A DNA stretch of 64,000 nt from Actinomycetes bacterium (GCA_021798985.1 JAJZBI010000017.1:1-64000); one strand, 5' to 3'; positions 32,643 through 42,062 are shown, counted from the stretch's first letter. The notes: generated by a model not told the origin, from the sequence alone. Program-made: numbers and translations.

Positions 32643-34121
32643 TCAGGCCTGCCGTGCCCGCTCGAGCGCCTCGAGCAGGCGCAGCCACACCTCGGCGACC
32701 GTCGGATAGCTCGGCACCGCGTGCCACAGCGCCGACACCGGAACCCGGGCCAGCACCGCGACGGTGGCGGCATGCACCAGCTCGGCCGTGCCCGCTCCGA
32801 CGAAGGTCGCCCCAAGGAGCGTGTCGGTGCTGGCGTCGATGACGAGCTTTGCCCGACCCCGGTAGTTCTCAGCGAGCAGGTAGGTGCCCGCCAGGGCAGC
32901 GAGGTCGTGCTCGACCACCTCGACGGCGACCCCCCGGCGGCGCGCCTCGGCCTCGGTCTCGCCGACGGCGGCGAGGGGAGGCGACGTGAAGGTGACCTGG
33001 GGCACGGCACGGGCATCCGCGAGGTCCCGATGGGCCCCGAACTCGCCGAGGTCGAGCGGCTCGCCGGCTGAACGGGCGGCAATGACCCGACCGCAGATGC
33101 GCGCCTGGTACTTGCCCATGTGGGTGAGCTGGGCGCGTCCGCAGACGTCACCCACCGCGTAGAGCCAGCTGCCGTCGACGCCGATGACGCTGAGGTCGTC
33201 GTTGACCGCGATCGGCCCCGAGGCGGCCAGGCCGAAGTGCTCGAGACCGAGGTCCTCGCTGTTTGGCTGCCGACCCGCCGCCACGACGAGCTCGTCGGCG
33301 CGCACGGCTCCGCCCGAGGCGAGCTCGACCACCACTTCGCCCCCGTGCCGCCAGCCCTCACCGGCGGTGTTGACCTCCTCCCGCTGCACGCGCACCACGC
33401 GCTCGCCGAGGCGGACGCCGACGCCGCGCTCGACGAGCGCCTCGGCAACGAGCGCTGCGGCGAAAGGCTCGCTGCGCGCCAACAGGCGCTCGCCCTGCTC
33501 CAGGATTGTCACCTGCGCCCCGAGGCCAGCGAGCCACGTCGCTGCTTCACAGGCGACGACGCCGCCGCCGAGGATCGCGACCCGGCGGGGGATCTCGTGG
33601 CAGTTCGTCACGTCGCGGGACGTCCACGGCCGGGCCGGCTCCAGCCCCTCGATCGGCGGCAGGAAGGGCCGGCTGCCGGTGTCGAGAACGACCGCATGAC
33701 GGGCGGCGAGGCGCCGCTCGTCACCTTGCGCGCCACGGACCGCCACGAGCCGTTCGCCGACGAGGCGCCCGCGGCCGCGCACCACGGCGATGCCTGCCCC
33801 CTCGGCCCAGCCCACCTGGGAGGCGTCATCGTGGTGGTTGACCATGCGGTCGCGCCGCTCGAGCACCGCCGCGACGTCGATCTCCGCCGGACTGAGCTCG
33901 CGCAGCGCGGCGACCTCGTCGAAGAGCTCGACGGGGCGCAGCAGGGCCTTGCTCGGCATGCACGCCCAGTAGGAGCACTCCCCGCCGACGAGCTCCTGCT
34001 CCACGATCACCGCGCAAAGGCCCGAGAACTGGGTGGCGTACTGGGCGGCATTCTCGCCCGGCGGCCCGCCGCCGATCACGACAACGTCGTACTCCTCGAC
34101 TTCGTGCTCATTGGTGGTCAT
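32643..34121 (-). CDS. Pyridine nucleotide-disulfide oxidoreductase (lipoamide dehydrogenase-like)
   Basis: 492-residue two-dinucleotide-binding flavoprotein. The FAD motif is DVVVIGGGPPGENAA. The redox disulfide is in GGECSYWACMPSKALLRP (Cys-x4-Cys). The NAD(P)H motif is VAILGGGVVACEAATWLA, and the second FAD motif is LYAVGDVCGRA. The dimerisation domain ends HAVPSYPTVAEVWLRLLEAL; the His-x-His of true lipoamide dehydrogenases is not present, so the substrate is unknown. ATG 34121 is preferred (GGGAGGCGGGCGGG upstream) over ATG 34190. It is divergent from the redox operon that begins at 34313. Confidence 0.85.
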   Translation of the reverse strand: MTTNEHEVEEYDVVVIGGGPPGENAAQYATQFSGLCAVIVEQELVGGECSYWACMPSKALLRPVELFDEVAALRELSPAEIDVAAVLERRDRMVNHHDDASQVGWAEGAGIAVVRGRGRLVGERLVAVRGAQGDERRLAARHAVVLDTGSRPFLPPIEGLEPARPWTSRDVTNCHEIPRRVAILGGGVVACEAATWLAGLGAQVTILEQGERLLARSEPFAAALVAEALVERGVGVRLGERVVRVQREEVNTAGEGWRHGGEVVVELASGGAVRADELVVAAGRQPNSEDLGLEHFGLAASGPIAVNDDLSVIGVDGSWLYAVGDVCGRAQLTHMGKYQARICGRVIAARSAGEPLDLGEFGAHRDLADARAVPQVTFTSPPLAAVGETEAEARRRGVAVEVVEHDLAALAGTYLLAENYRGRAKLVIDASTDTLLGATFVGAGTAELVHAATVAVLARVPVSALWHAVPSYPTVAEVWLRLLEALERARQA

Positions 34122-34312
34122 GACCCGCCCGCCTCCCCGTCTGCTCGTGAAGCCACCCGTCGCGGCGGCGCCCGGTTGGTGAGCCGACACGACCTTAAAG
34201 AGCCCACCGCCCGCCCGCTACGGGCACCAGGGTGTTCGGGGCCAGCGAAGTTCCATCGCAGCCTCGGCGTGGCCACAGTGCGTGCTCAGCTCACGACCCC
34301 AAGGTGGCGGGC

Positions 34313-34636
34313 ATGGCCTCTCCTGTTCCTCCGAGCGACCGGCGGGCCGGCGCGTTCGCGCAGCTGCGCGGCGCGACCCGATGGACGCTGTTCGGCGCCA
34401 CCGTGGCGACCGCCACCTTCGCCGGCCTCGCCGCCCACGACCTGCCCGGCCGCCGCGGAACCTCGAGCACGCCGCCCTCGAGCACCTCGACGGCCACCGC
34501 TCCGAGCATTGCCTCGCCGCCAAGCGGGGTCTCGGGCACGAGCGGTGGCTCAAGGACAAGCGGGGCGCAGCCCGTCGGCGCGCCCATAGCGACCACCCAG
34601 CCACCCGTCGCCGTCTCGGGAGGCTCGGCGCCATGA
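34313..34636 (+). CDS. Small single-pass membrane protein with low-complexity tail
   Basis: 107 residues: a cytoplasmic N-terminus, one membrane segment (about 26-43), then a Ser/Thr/Pro/Gly-rich tail. AAGGTGG precedes ATG 34313 at good spacing. Its stop overlaps the second apbE (ATGA). In the other ApbE locus of this window the gene in this position is an FMN-binding protein with the same layout (membrane segment, Thr/Pro linker) plus an FMN_bind domain. Here that domain is absent. It may be a shortened relative or an unrelated tether; no flavinylation motif is visible. Confidence 0.6.
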   Translation: MASPVPPSDRRAGAFAQLRGATRWTLFGATVATATFAGLAAHDLPGRRGTSSTPPSSTSTATAPSIASPPSGVSGTSGGSRTSGAQPVGAPIATTQPPVAVSGGSAP

Positions 34637-35577
34637 CCAGCGAGACGATCGCCGTGCGTCATGGCCGGGCTCTTGGCACTGAGGTCACCCTGGCAACGAC
34701 TGCGGTCGATCCCGAGGCGTGCTGGCGCCTGCTCAGCACGGAGCTCGCCGCCATCGACCTCGCCTGCAGCCGCTTTCGCCCCGACTCTGAGGTGCGCGCC
34801 CTGCAAGGGGCGGGGGGCCGGGCGCTCGTGGTCTCACCGGGCTGCGCCGAGGCCATTGAGGTCGCGCTCGAGGTGGCGCAACGCACGGGCGGCCTCGTCG
34901 ACCCGACCGTCGGGGAGCTGCTCGTCCGTCTCGGCTACGACCGCGACTTCGACGCCCTCGCCGCCGATTGCGACGAGCCCGTTCCGGCCTGCGCTCCGGC
35001 GATCGGCTGGTGGAGCGTGGAGGTCAACCGCCGTGCGGGCACGGTGCGCGTGCCGCCAGGCGTCCTGCTCGACCTGGGAGCCACCGCCAAGGCCCTCGCC
35101 GCTGATCGCGCGGCGGCCCGCCTCGCCCGCCGAAGCGGCGCCGGTGTCCTCGTCAGCCTCGGCGGCGACGTCGCCGTGGCCGGCGAGCCCCCAGCATCGG
35201 GGTGGCCGATCGGTATCGCCTGGATCTCGGGTGCGCCGGCATCCGAGGTGCGCCAGTGCGTCGCCCTTCGACACGGCGGCCTGGCGAGCTCGAGCGGACC
35301 AGCGCGTGCCTGGCGACGCGCCGGACAGACCCAGCACCACATCGTCGACCCGAGGACCGGCCACAGCGTCGCCTCGCGCTGGCGGCTCGCCAGCGTGGTC
35401 GCGCCCAGCTGCGTCGAGGCGAACGCCTGGGCGACGGCAGCGATCGTCGCCTCTTCGGAGGCGCCAGAACGCCTCGAGGCGACCGGCCTGGCGGCGCGCC
35501 TCGAGGCCTTCGACGGCACCGTCGTGCACCTCGGCGCCTGGCCGGTGCCGTCTCAGCCCGCGGTGCCGGGCCCATGA
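34633..35577 (+). CDS. apbE: FAD:protein FMN transferase (ApbE), second copy
   Basis: 314 residues, starting at ATG in the ATGA overlap. ApbE motifs: HGRALGTEVTLAT, DLACSRFRPDSEVRAL, GGLVDPTVGELL, LLDLGATAKALAADRAA (magnesium/FAD site), VSLGGDVAV and HHIVDPRTGHSV. It is cytoplasmic by absence of a signal peptide. It is coupled on both sides and so belongs to the redox operon. It is more canonical than the first copy (HIVDP rather than HLFDP). Confidence 0.92.
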   Translation: MTSETIAVRHGRALGTEVTLATTAVDPEACWRLLSTELAAIDLACSRFRPDSEVRALQGAGGRALVVSPGCAEAIEVALEVAQRTGGLVDPTVGELLVRLGYDRDFDALAADCDEPVPACAPAIGWWSVEVNRRAGTVRVPPGVLLDLGATAKALAADRAAARLARRSGAGVLVSLGGDVAVAGEPPASGWPIGIAWISGAPASEVRQCVALRHGGLASSSGPARAWRRAGQTQHHIVDPRTGHSVASRWRLASVVAPSCVEANAWATAAIVASSEAPERLEATGLAARLEAFDGTVVHLGAWPVPSQPAVPGP

Positions 35578-36365
35578 CCGCCGCGATCTCCTCCCAGTCG
35601 CTGTGGTATCTCGCCCGCGGCAGCGGCGTGGTGATGCTCGTCATGTTGAGCGCCACCGTCGTGCTCGGGATCGCGACGGCACAACGCGCCGCCGCGCCGT
35701 CCTGGCCGCGCTTTGCCGTGGCCGAGCTGCACCGCCGGATCGCGCTGATGAGCGTCCTCTTCCTTGGACTGCACGTGGCGACGTCGGTGATCGACCCGTA
35801 CGCGGGGATCGGCTGGCTGAGCACCGTCGCGCCCTTCACCTCCTCCTATCGCCCAATTTGGCTCGGGCTCGGCACCCTCTCGCTCGACGTGGTCTTCGTC
35901 GTTCTCGCCTCGAGCCTGCTGCGGCGACGGATCGGCGAGCGCACCTGGCGCGTCCTGCACTGGCTCGCCTACGCCAGCTGGCCGGTCGCGCTCGTGCACG
36001 CCGTCGGCACCGGCACCGACGTGCGTCTCGGCTGGTTCCAGCTGATCGTTGCGCTGAGCGTCGGCGCCGTGGCGACGGCCGGCGCCTGGCGCCTGGTCCA
36101 CGCCGACCGAGCGCGCCGCGGCGCCCGGCTCCTCATCGCCGGCGGCGCCGGCCTGGTGCTCCTCGTCGGGATCGCCTGGGCCCGCTCGGGGCCGCTGCGG
36201 CCGAGCCCATTGTCGGGCCAGGCCGTCCCAGCAGGCGCGCCGGCCGCCGGGGCCCACCGCGCCAGGCCCTCGAGCACCGCGGCGCCCACGTCCCGTGGAG
36301 GCGAACACCGCGAGCCAGCCGAGGCGGGTGAATCTGCGATCGCGGGGGCCGATGATGGCAACTGA
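35574..36365 (+). CDS. Ferric-reductase-like heme membrane protein
   Basis: 263 residues with about six helices and a Pro/Ala-rich C-terminal tail. Helix-borne histidine pairs, LHRRIALMSVLFLGLHVATS and LHWLAYASWPVALVHAVGTG, are the bis-heme ligands of the ferric reductase-like (MsrQ/NOX-type) membrane domain. No FAD or NAD domain is fused, so the soluble electron donor is probably the NuoF-like protein or ferredoxin encoded next. It is coupled to apbE by ATGA and overlaps the next gene by 14 bases. Confidence 0.85.
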   Translation: MTAAISSQSLWYLARGSGVVMLVMLSATVVLGIATAQRAAAPSWPRFAVAELHRRIALMSVLFLGLHVATSVIDPYAGIGWLSTVAPFTSSYRPIWLGLGTLSLDVVFVVLASSLLRRRIGERTWRVLHWLAYASWPVALVHAVGTGTDVRLGWFQLIVALSVGAVATAGAWRLVHADRARRGARLLIAGGAGLVLLVGIAWARSGPLRPSPLSGQAVPAGAPAAGAHRARPSSTAAPTSRGGEHREPAEAGESAIAGADDGN

Positions 36366-37662
36366 CGCGCTTCTCCGCCGACCGCTGCGCGTCGCCCGGC
36401 TGCTCTCCGTGGAGGTGCCCGCTGCACCGATTGGCCTCGCCGAGCACCTCGAGCGGCACGGGCCGCTGCGCGTCGCTCCTCGGCGGGCGGGCGCCGAGCA
36501 GCTGGCGCTGCTCGATGAGATCGGGCGCTCAGGGCTCACCGGGCGCGGCGGTGGCGGCTTTCCGACCGCGGCCAAGCTCACCATGATCCGCCAGGCGGGC
36601 GGCGCTCGCCTGCTCATCGTCAATGCCACCGAGGGCGAGCCGGCGAGCGCCAAGGACAAGACGCTGCTCACCTACGCACCACATCTCGTCCTCGACGGCG
36701 CCGAGGTGGTCGCCGGCCTGATCGGGGCCACTCGAGCGCTCGTCGCCCTCGACGAGCGCGACGCGCCACGCCGGGCCGCGTTGCGCGTGGCGCTCGGCGA
36801 GCGGGCCGCGCGCCATGGCGTGCGCGTCGAGATCGGTGCCGTCGCCGTGCCGCCGGGCTACGTGCACGGTGAGGAGTCCGCCCTTTCGAACTTCGTCCTC
36901 ACCGGGGTGGCGCTCCCCTTCTTTCGGCCCGACAAGTCCAAACCGCTGCAGCGACGTCGCCAGCGCACGCTCGTGCAGAACGCCGAGACGCTGGCGCACG
37001 TGGCGCTCATCGCCCGCCACGGCGCCGCCTGGTTCGCGACCGCCGGCGACAAGGGCGCGAGCGGGAGCACCCTCGTCACCTTGTCCGGCTCGCTCGCGCA
37101 TCCCGGCGTCTTCGAGGTCGCCCTCGGCCACCCGCTCGGCGACGTGGTTGGCCTCGGCGCACCGACCGAGGCGCTCCAGGCGGTGCTCGTCGGCGGCTAC
37201 GGCGGCAGCTGGGTCGGACCGGGCGCGCTCGGCGCCCCCTACAGCAAGGCCGGACTGGGACCGCACGGCGCCGCGCCGGGGGCCGGGGTCCTCCTCGCCC
37301 TCGGCGAGCGGCACTGCGGGATCGCCGAGAGCGCCCGCCTCGCCGCCTATCTCGCCCGACAGGGGGCCGGCCAGTGCGGCCCGTGCGTCTTCGGACTGCC
37401 CGCCCTCGCCGAGGATCTCGGCCGGCTCGCCCGCGGCGACGCCGACGCGGGCACGCTCGAGCGTCTCGAGCGCCGCCTCGCCACGATCGCCGGGCGCGGC
37501 GGCTGTGGCCATCCCGACGGCGCCGTGCGCATGGTGAAGAGCGCCCTCTCGGTCTTTTGCGAAGACGTCGCCCGCCACCGCGCCGGCCAGCCCTGCCCGT
37601 GGGCCTCGGCTCCGAGTCTGCTTGCGCCCGCGGCCCTGGAGGGCCCTGGCGGTGGGCGATGA
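36352..37662 (+). CDS. NuoF/RnfC-like NADH-binding flavoprotein
   Basis: 436 residues related to the 51-kDa subunit of complex I. It has the FMN motif GRGGGGFPTAAK (residues 64-75) and the NADH-site NATEGEPASAKDK. An SLBB-like region (VGGYGGSWVG) follows. The C-terminal iron-sulfur part reads GQCGPCVFGLPALAED ... GGCGHPDG. Three of the four usual cluster cysteines are present (Cys342, Cys345, Cys385); the first is Ala339. No NuoE or NuoG partner is nearby. It probably passes NADH electrons to the ferredoxin or heme protein of the operon. ATG 36352 or 36355. Confidence 0.82.
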   Translation: MMATDALLRRPLRVARLLSVEVPAAPIGLAEHLERHGPLRVAPRRAGAEQLALLDEIGRSGLTGRGGGGFPTAAKLTMIRQAGGARLLIVNATEGEPASAKDKTLLTYAPHLVLDGAEVVAGLIGATRALVALDERDAPRRAALRVALGERAARHGVRVEIGAVAVPPGYVHGEESALSNFVLTGVALPFFRPDKSKPLQRRRQRTLVQNAETLAHVALIARHGAAWFATAGDKGASGSTLVTLSGSLAHPGVFEVALGHPLGDVVGLGAPTEALQAVLVGGYGGSWVGPGALGAPYSKAGLGPHGAAPGAGVLLALGERHCGIAESARLAAYLARQGAGQCGPCVFGLPALAEDLGRLARGDADAGTLERLERRLATIAGRGGCGHPDGAVRMVKSALSVFCEDVARHRAGQPCPWASAPSLLAPAALEGPGGGR

Positions 37663-37904
37663 CGCGGCGCGCCCTGCGGCTGCGGATCGACCCGGTTGCC
37701 TGTGACGGCTACGGCTACTGCGCCGAGCTGCTGCCCGAGCTCGTCGAGCTCGACGAGTGGGGCTATCCGATCGTCTCGGACCCGGTGGTGCCCACCGCGC
37801 TCGAGGCGCTCGCCCGGCGCTGCGCGACCGCCTGCCCGCGCAACGCCGTGCTGCTCGAGGCGCCCGCCCCACCACTGCCCGCGGGGCGCCCCGGCGCGCG
37901 GTGA
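37659..37904 (+). CDS. Single-cluster ferredoxin, probably [3Fe-4S]
   Basis: 81 residues, coupled by ATGA. Cluster ligands fit CDGYGYC (Cys15, Cys21) and ACP (Cys59); the residue where a fourth ligand would sit between the first two is Tyr18. This is the pattern of actinobacterial [3Fe-4S] ferredoxins. Cys55 is an extra cysteine. Such ferredoxins often serve P450s, but here the gene follows the NuoF-like flavoprotein, which makes it a likely electron acceptor of that protein. Confidence 0.86.
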   Translation: MTRRALRLRIDPVACDGYGYCAELLPELVELDEWGYPIVSDPVVPTALEALARRCATACPRNAVLLEAPAPPLPAGRPGAR

Positions 37905-37959
37905 CGGCCCGGGTCGAGCACGCGGTGGCGCGCGGCGCCCGGACGGGTAAGGGGTCGCG

Positions 37960-38490
37960 GTGGGCTTCGCCGACTTCACTCGCCTCGTCGATCCGCCGCT
38001 GTACGTGCTGACCGTCGCCGGGGCGCACGAGAACAGCGGCTGTCTGATCGGCTTCGCCAGCCAGGTCAGCATCTTCCCGCCCCGCTTTCTCGCCTGCGTG
38101 TCAGAGGTCAACCACACCGCCAAGCTCACCGCGGACGCCGAGGTGCTCGCACTGCACCTGCTCGGCGCCGACCAGAAGGCCCTGGCTGCCCACTTCGGCG
38201 AGCTGACCGGTGACGAGGTGGACAAGTTCGCCGGCGTCGCGTGGCATCCCGGCCCCTTCGGAGCCCCCATCCTCGAGGCGGCGCGCGCGGTCTTCGAGGG
38301 GCGGGTCCTCGAGCGCCACCGCTTCGGCGACCATGTCGGACACCTCCTCGAGCCGCTCGACGCCAGCGCCAGCGCCGCGCAGTCCCCCGGCGAGCAGCTG
38401 CGTCTGAACGACGCGGTGGACCTCGATGCCGGGCACCCCCCCGAAGAGGCGCTCGATCACCCGGCCGGCGGCTCCCGAGGCGCCCGGTAG
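37960..38490 (+). CDS. Flavin reductase-family protein
   Basis: 176 residues. The FMN-binding split-barrel is seen in VDPPLYVLTVAGAHENSGCL, IGFASQVSIFPPRFLACVSE and VNHTAKLTADAEVLALHLLG. GTG 37960 follows a GGGTAAGGGG site, 55 bases after the ferredoxin, so it may be the last gene of the redox operon. The C-terminal ~40 residues (after HHVGHLLEPLD-like sequence) are polar and disordered. It probably binds FMN and reduces or transfers it. Confidence 0.82.
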   Translation: MGFADFTRLVDPPLYVLTVAGAHENSGCLIGFASQVSIFPPRFLACVSEVNHTAKLTADAEVLALHLLGADQKALAAHFGELTGDEVDKFAGVAWHPGPFGAPILEAARAVFEGRVLERHRFGDHVGHLLEPLDASASAAQSPGEQLRLNDAVDLDAGHPPEEALDHPAGGSRGAR

Positions 38491-38720
38491 GTCCCGGCAC
38501 GAGCTCGAGCCCACCGACTCCCCCAACGCGCCCGCGGACCCCCACCGGCCGAGCGGCGGCAGTGCTCGGAGTCACCGTGGCTCCATCAACGCCGCGATCG
38601 TCCAAAGACCGTGCGGGCCTTGGACGGGGTGCCCGAGGCGAGCAAGCCGGGCCCCGTCGACGCCACCAAGATCTCGCGGATCGTCGTGATCCACCGATCC
38701 CGCGAGCCGCCGGGGGACCC

Positions 38721-39473
38721 TCAAGCTCGGCGGTCCATCAGCGCGAAGACCCCCCAGCCGAGGTATTCGCGGGTGTACCTCGCGTAGCGGGCGGGCTCGG
38801 TCGCAAGCTCGCTGCGCACCTGCTCGGCGAGCTCGTCGTCACCACTCGCATCGAGCCAGCGGCGCAGGTTCAGCCACTGCGCTGCCTGGTAGCGGTCCCA
38901 GCTGTCCTGGTCCGCCAGCACCATCTCCACGACGTCGCAGCCAAGCGTGCCGAACTGCTCGATCAAGGCCGGCAGCGCACGGAGGTCCGCAAGCTCAGCG
39001 ACCTGACACGCTTCGACGGTCGCCCGGTCCGGCGGCTGGCGCCGCCAGTAGGGCTCACCGATCAGCATCAATCCGCCGTCGTGAAGGTTCCGGCGGAGCA
39101 AATCGACCGTGCCGGCCACGCCGCCGCCGATCCAGGTGGCACCAACGCACGCGGCCACGTCGACCGGGACGTCGGCGACGTAGCCGGTGGCATCACCATG
39201 GATGAACGCGACGCGATCGGCGACGCCGAGCTCGCGGGCGCGGGAGCGGGCGCGGTCGGTGAACACGATGCTGAGGTCCACCCCCGTCCCGACGATGCGA
39301 TGATCCCGCGCCCAGGTGCAAAGCATCTCTCCCGAGCCGCTGCCGAGGTCGAGCACCGTGGCCCCTGCGGCGAGGTCCAGCGCCTCGCCCAGCGTGGCGA
39401 GCTTCAGCGCACTGAACGGGTTGTGGATACGGTGACTGCTCTCACGGATCGTGAAGATGCGTGGGATGTCCAT
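38721..39473 (-). CDS. SAM-dependent methyltransferase
   Basis: 250 residues. Class I methyltransferase motif I is VLDLGSGSGEMLCTWA (about 40-55), with GVDLSIVFTDRAR (motif Post-I) and FIHGDATGYVADVPVDVAAC (motif II). The substrate is unknown. The N-terminus (RIFTIRESSHRIHNPFSALK) is typical of small-molecule methyltransferases. It lies alone between the redox operon and the GH3 gene. Confidence 0.85.
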   Translation of the reverse strand: MDIPRIFTIRESSHRIHNPFSALKLATLGEALDLAAGATVLDLGSGSGEMLCTWARDHRIVGTGVDLSIVFTDRARSRARELGVADRVAFIHGDATGYVADVPVDVAACVGATWIGGGVAGTVDLLRRNLHDGGLMLIGEPYWRRQPPDRATVEACQVAELADLRALPALIEQFGTLGCDVVEMVLADQDSWDRYQAAQWLNLRRWLDASGDDELAEQVRSELATEPARYARYTREYLGWGVFALMDRRA

Positions 39474-39641
39474 CGCGCTTCAGCGTCGCCGCCGGCCAGC
39501 ATCGAGGCAAGCCTTTCTCGAGCCCGCGATCCACGCCACGCCGGCAGCCGGGATGACCTAGGACCATCGCCGCAGCATCCCGCTGGCGAAGTCCTGGCCA
39601 AGACGGCCGGCGGTTGTGGCCCATCAGCGCCGTAGGTGCGC

Positions 39642-42062
39642 TCAGGGTCTCGCGCACTCGAGAGTGATCGGCAGGTCGGCCGACGAGGTGCCGATGCGCA
39701 AGCGAAACGGCCCCTCGAGGGGCACGTAGCGGCCGGTGCGGTAGCGGCGGAGTTGCTCCCGAGCGATCGACACCTGCGCGAGCGCCGTCTCGCCGGGCGC
39801 CACCTCGATCGTGCAGAACGCCTTCAGCTCGAGCACCGGGCGGTCCGGCTCGCCGCTCTCGAGGTAGCACTGGAGCACCGCACGGCCCGCGGGTCCGGCG
39901 GTGTTGGTCACCGGGACGCGGACGCGATAGCCGGTCTCGTCGCGCGTTGCGGTCGCTTCGCCGAGGGTGAAGCTCGAGTACGACAGGCCGAAGCCGAAGG
40001 GAAAGAGCACGGGCAGCGCAGCATCTCCCGGCATGGCGCGATAGCCGAGACGGAACCCCTCCCCATAGCGCACCGTGCCGCCCGAGCCGGGGAAGAACGG
40101 GTCGCTCGGAACGTCTCGTTGACGAGCGAAGAAGGTGGTCGGCAGCCGGCCCGAGAAGTTCTCCGCTCCGCACAACAGCCCGGCGAGCGCCGCTCCGGCC
40201 TCCTGGCCGGGAAACCACGCCTGGACGACCGCGGCGACCTCGTCCAGCCACGGCATAGTCACCGGTGCCCCGGTGTTGAGGACGACGACCGTCCGCGGGT
40301 TGGCGCGCGCCACGGCGCTGATCAGCGCGTCCTGGTCGCCGGGGAGGCCGAGGCTCGGGCGGTCCCGACCCTCGCGCTCATAGCCGTGCGGGCTGCCCAC
40401 GACCACGACGGCACACTCGCAGCTCGCCGCGGTGCGCGCCGCCTGTTCGATGAGGTCGCCGGGATCGGGCGCGACGAGGGCGAGCTGGAGGCGGATGACG
40501 CCGGGGGTCGCATGGGGCGAGAACTCGATGCGCAGGGGGACCGGCCGACCGGCGCCCAGGACGACCGGCGCCCGCACCTCCTCGCCGCTCAGTTCGAAGC
40601 TCGGCTCGGCGGGGACCGGCGGGTCGCACTCGAGGACAACCTCGTCATCGATGAGGACCCGGGCATGCCCGCTCGCCTGCAGGACGAGCTGGTGCTGGCC
40701 CTGCGTGGCGGGTGAGAGCTCGGCGTCCACCACGACCTCGACCTCGCCGTTGGCGCTGCCCGGCACGACCTCGCCGAGCCAGAGCAGCTGGAGGCTGCGA
40801 GCCTGCTCCTCGCCGATCAACGCGCCGTGCGCCCGGCGGTGTTGGTAGCGGACGCGGGCGCCCTCGACGCCTTCGAAGGCGAGCTCGGGCGGCCCGAGGG
40901 GAGCGGGCCAGGCGGCGAGGGTGCTGCCGCGGGACAAGGCGATGCGGCTCGCCGGACCGAGCGCGTCAGCGAGCGCGGGGAGCAGCGGACTCACGTGCTC
41001 GGGGTTGACCTGCGCGCTGCCACCGCCGTGGTACTGCAGGCGGTCGGCGAGCGGGCCGATCAACGCCACGCTGGCGCCTTGGGCGAGCGGCAAGGCCTGC
41101 TCGTTCTTCAACAGCACCATCGAGGCGCTCGCCGCACGGCGGATCAGCTTTCTGGTCGATTCGACCGGCGCGATCGGCCGGCGGGCTTGGCGGGCGCCGA
41201 GACCGGTGCGCGCCGCCAGGCGCGCCACGCGGGCCGCCGCGCGCGCGACATCGGCCGGAGCGACCTCGCTCGTTCGAAGCGCCGCCACGAGCGCCTCGCC
41301 GCGATAGCGGGGCGGTCCCGGCATCTCGAGGTCGAGCCCCGCGACGAGGGCGTCGGTGGTCGAGTGGGTGGCGAACCAGTCCGACATCACCACGCCGTCA
41401 AAGCCCCACTCCTCGCGCAGCACCTGGTGCAAGAGCACCGGGTGCTCGGAGCAGTAGGTACCCTCGAGACGGTTGTAGGCCGCCATCACCGACCACACCC
41501 CAGCCGCCACGGCGCGCTCGAAGGGCAGGAGGTAGAGCTCGCGCAGCACCGCCTCGTCCACCTCGACCGAGATCGACATCCGCTCGAACTCGCCGTCGTT
41601 GCAGACAAAGTGCTTGATGCAAGCGCCGACACCCTCTTGCTGCAGCCCATCGATGTAGGCGACGGCGAGCTGTGCGGTGAGCTCGGGGTCCTCGGAGAAG
41701 CACTCGAAGTGGCGCCCCCCAAGTGGATGGCGGTGCAGGTTCACGGTGGGAGCGAGCAGCACCTGCGCCCCAGCGCGGCGCGTCTCGACGCCGAGCGCCG
41801 AGCCAACCGCGTGCACCAGCTCGTGGTCGAAGGTCGCACCGAGCGCGCTCGCGCAGGGAAAGCACGCGGAGCGCCCGCCAACAAAGCTGTCGCCACGCGC
41901 GCCGTTCGGCCCGTCGGTGACGACGAGATCGGTCCCAGCAACAGGGATGGGCACCCGCCACAGATCCCGACCGGCGCACATCGCGACCTGGTCAACGAGC
42001 GGCAGCTGCCCCACCGCGTCGTCGCGGTGGGGCAGCTCTTGTCCCGCTTGGCTGGAGTCCAT
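39642..42062 (-). CDS. Beta-glucosidase-type glycoside hydrolase, GH3 with PA14 insertion
   Basis: 806 residues. GH3 N-terminal barrel (about 30-260) with KHF (Lys150-His151) and the nucleophile Asp228 in GVVMSDWF. GH3 C-terminal domain (about 300-590) interrupted by a PA14-like beta-domain (about 385-530, GEEQARSLQLLWLGE). A C-terminal fibronectin-III-like domain (about 690-800) ends the protein. No signal peptide, so intracellular hydrolysis of imported beta-glucosides or other oligosaccharides. AAGGAAGGTGG precedes the ATG. No transporter is adjacent. Confidence 0.93.
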   Translation of the reverse strand: MDSSQAGQELPHRDDAVGQLPLVDQVAMCAGRDLWRVPIPVAGTDLVVTDGPNGARGDSFVGGRSACFPCASALGATFDHELVHAVGSALGVETRRAGAQVLLAPTVNLHRHPLGGRHFECFSEDPELTAQLAVAYIDGLQQEGVGACIKHFVCNDGEFERMSISVEVDEAVLRELYLLPFERAVAAGVWSVMAAYNRLEGTYCSEHPVLLHQVLREEWGFDGVVMSDWFATHSTTDALVAGLDLEMPGPPRYRGEALVAALRTSEVAPADVARAAARVARLAARTGLGARQARRPIAPVESTRKLIRRAASASMVLLKNEQALPLAQGASVALIGPLADRLQYHGGGSAQVNPEHVSPLLPALADALGPASRIALSRGSTLAAWPAPLGPPELAFEGVEGARVRYQHRRAHGALIGEEQARSLQLLWLGEVVPGSANGEVEVVVDAELSPATQGQHQLVLQASGHARVLIDDEVVLECDPPVPAEPSFELSGEEVRAPVVLGAGRPVPLRIEFSPHATPGVIRLQLALVAPDPGDLIEQAARTAASCECAVVVVGSPHGYEREGRDRPSLGLPGDQDALISAVARANPRTVVVLNTGAPVTMPWLDEVAAVVQAWFPGQEAGAALAGLLCGAENFSGRLPTTFFARQRDVPSDPFFPGSGGTVRYGEGFRLGYRAMPGDAALPVLFPFGFGLSYSSFTLGEATATRDETGYRVRVPVTNTAGPAGRAVLQCYLESGEPDRPVLELKAFCTIEVAPGETALAQVSIAREQLRRYRTGRYVPLEGPFRLRIGTSSADLPITLECARP

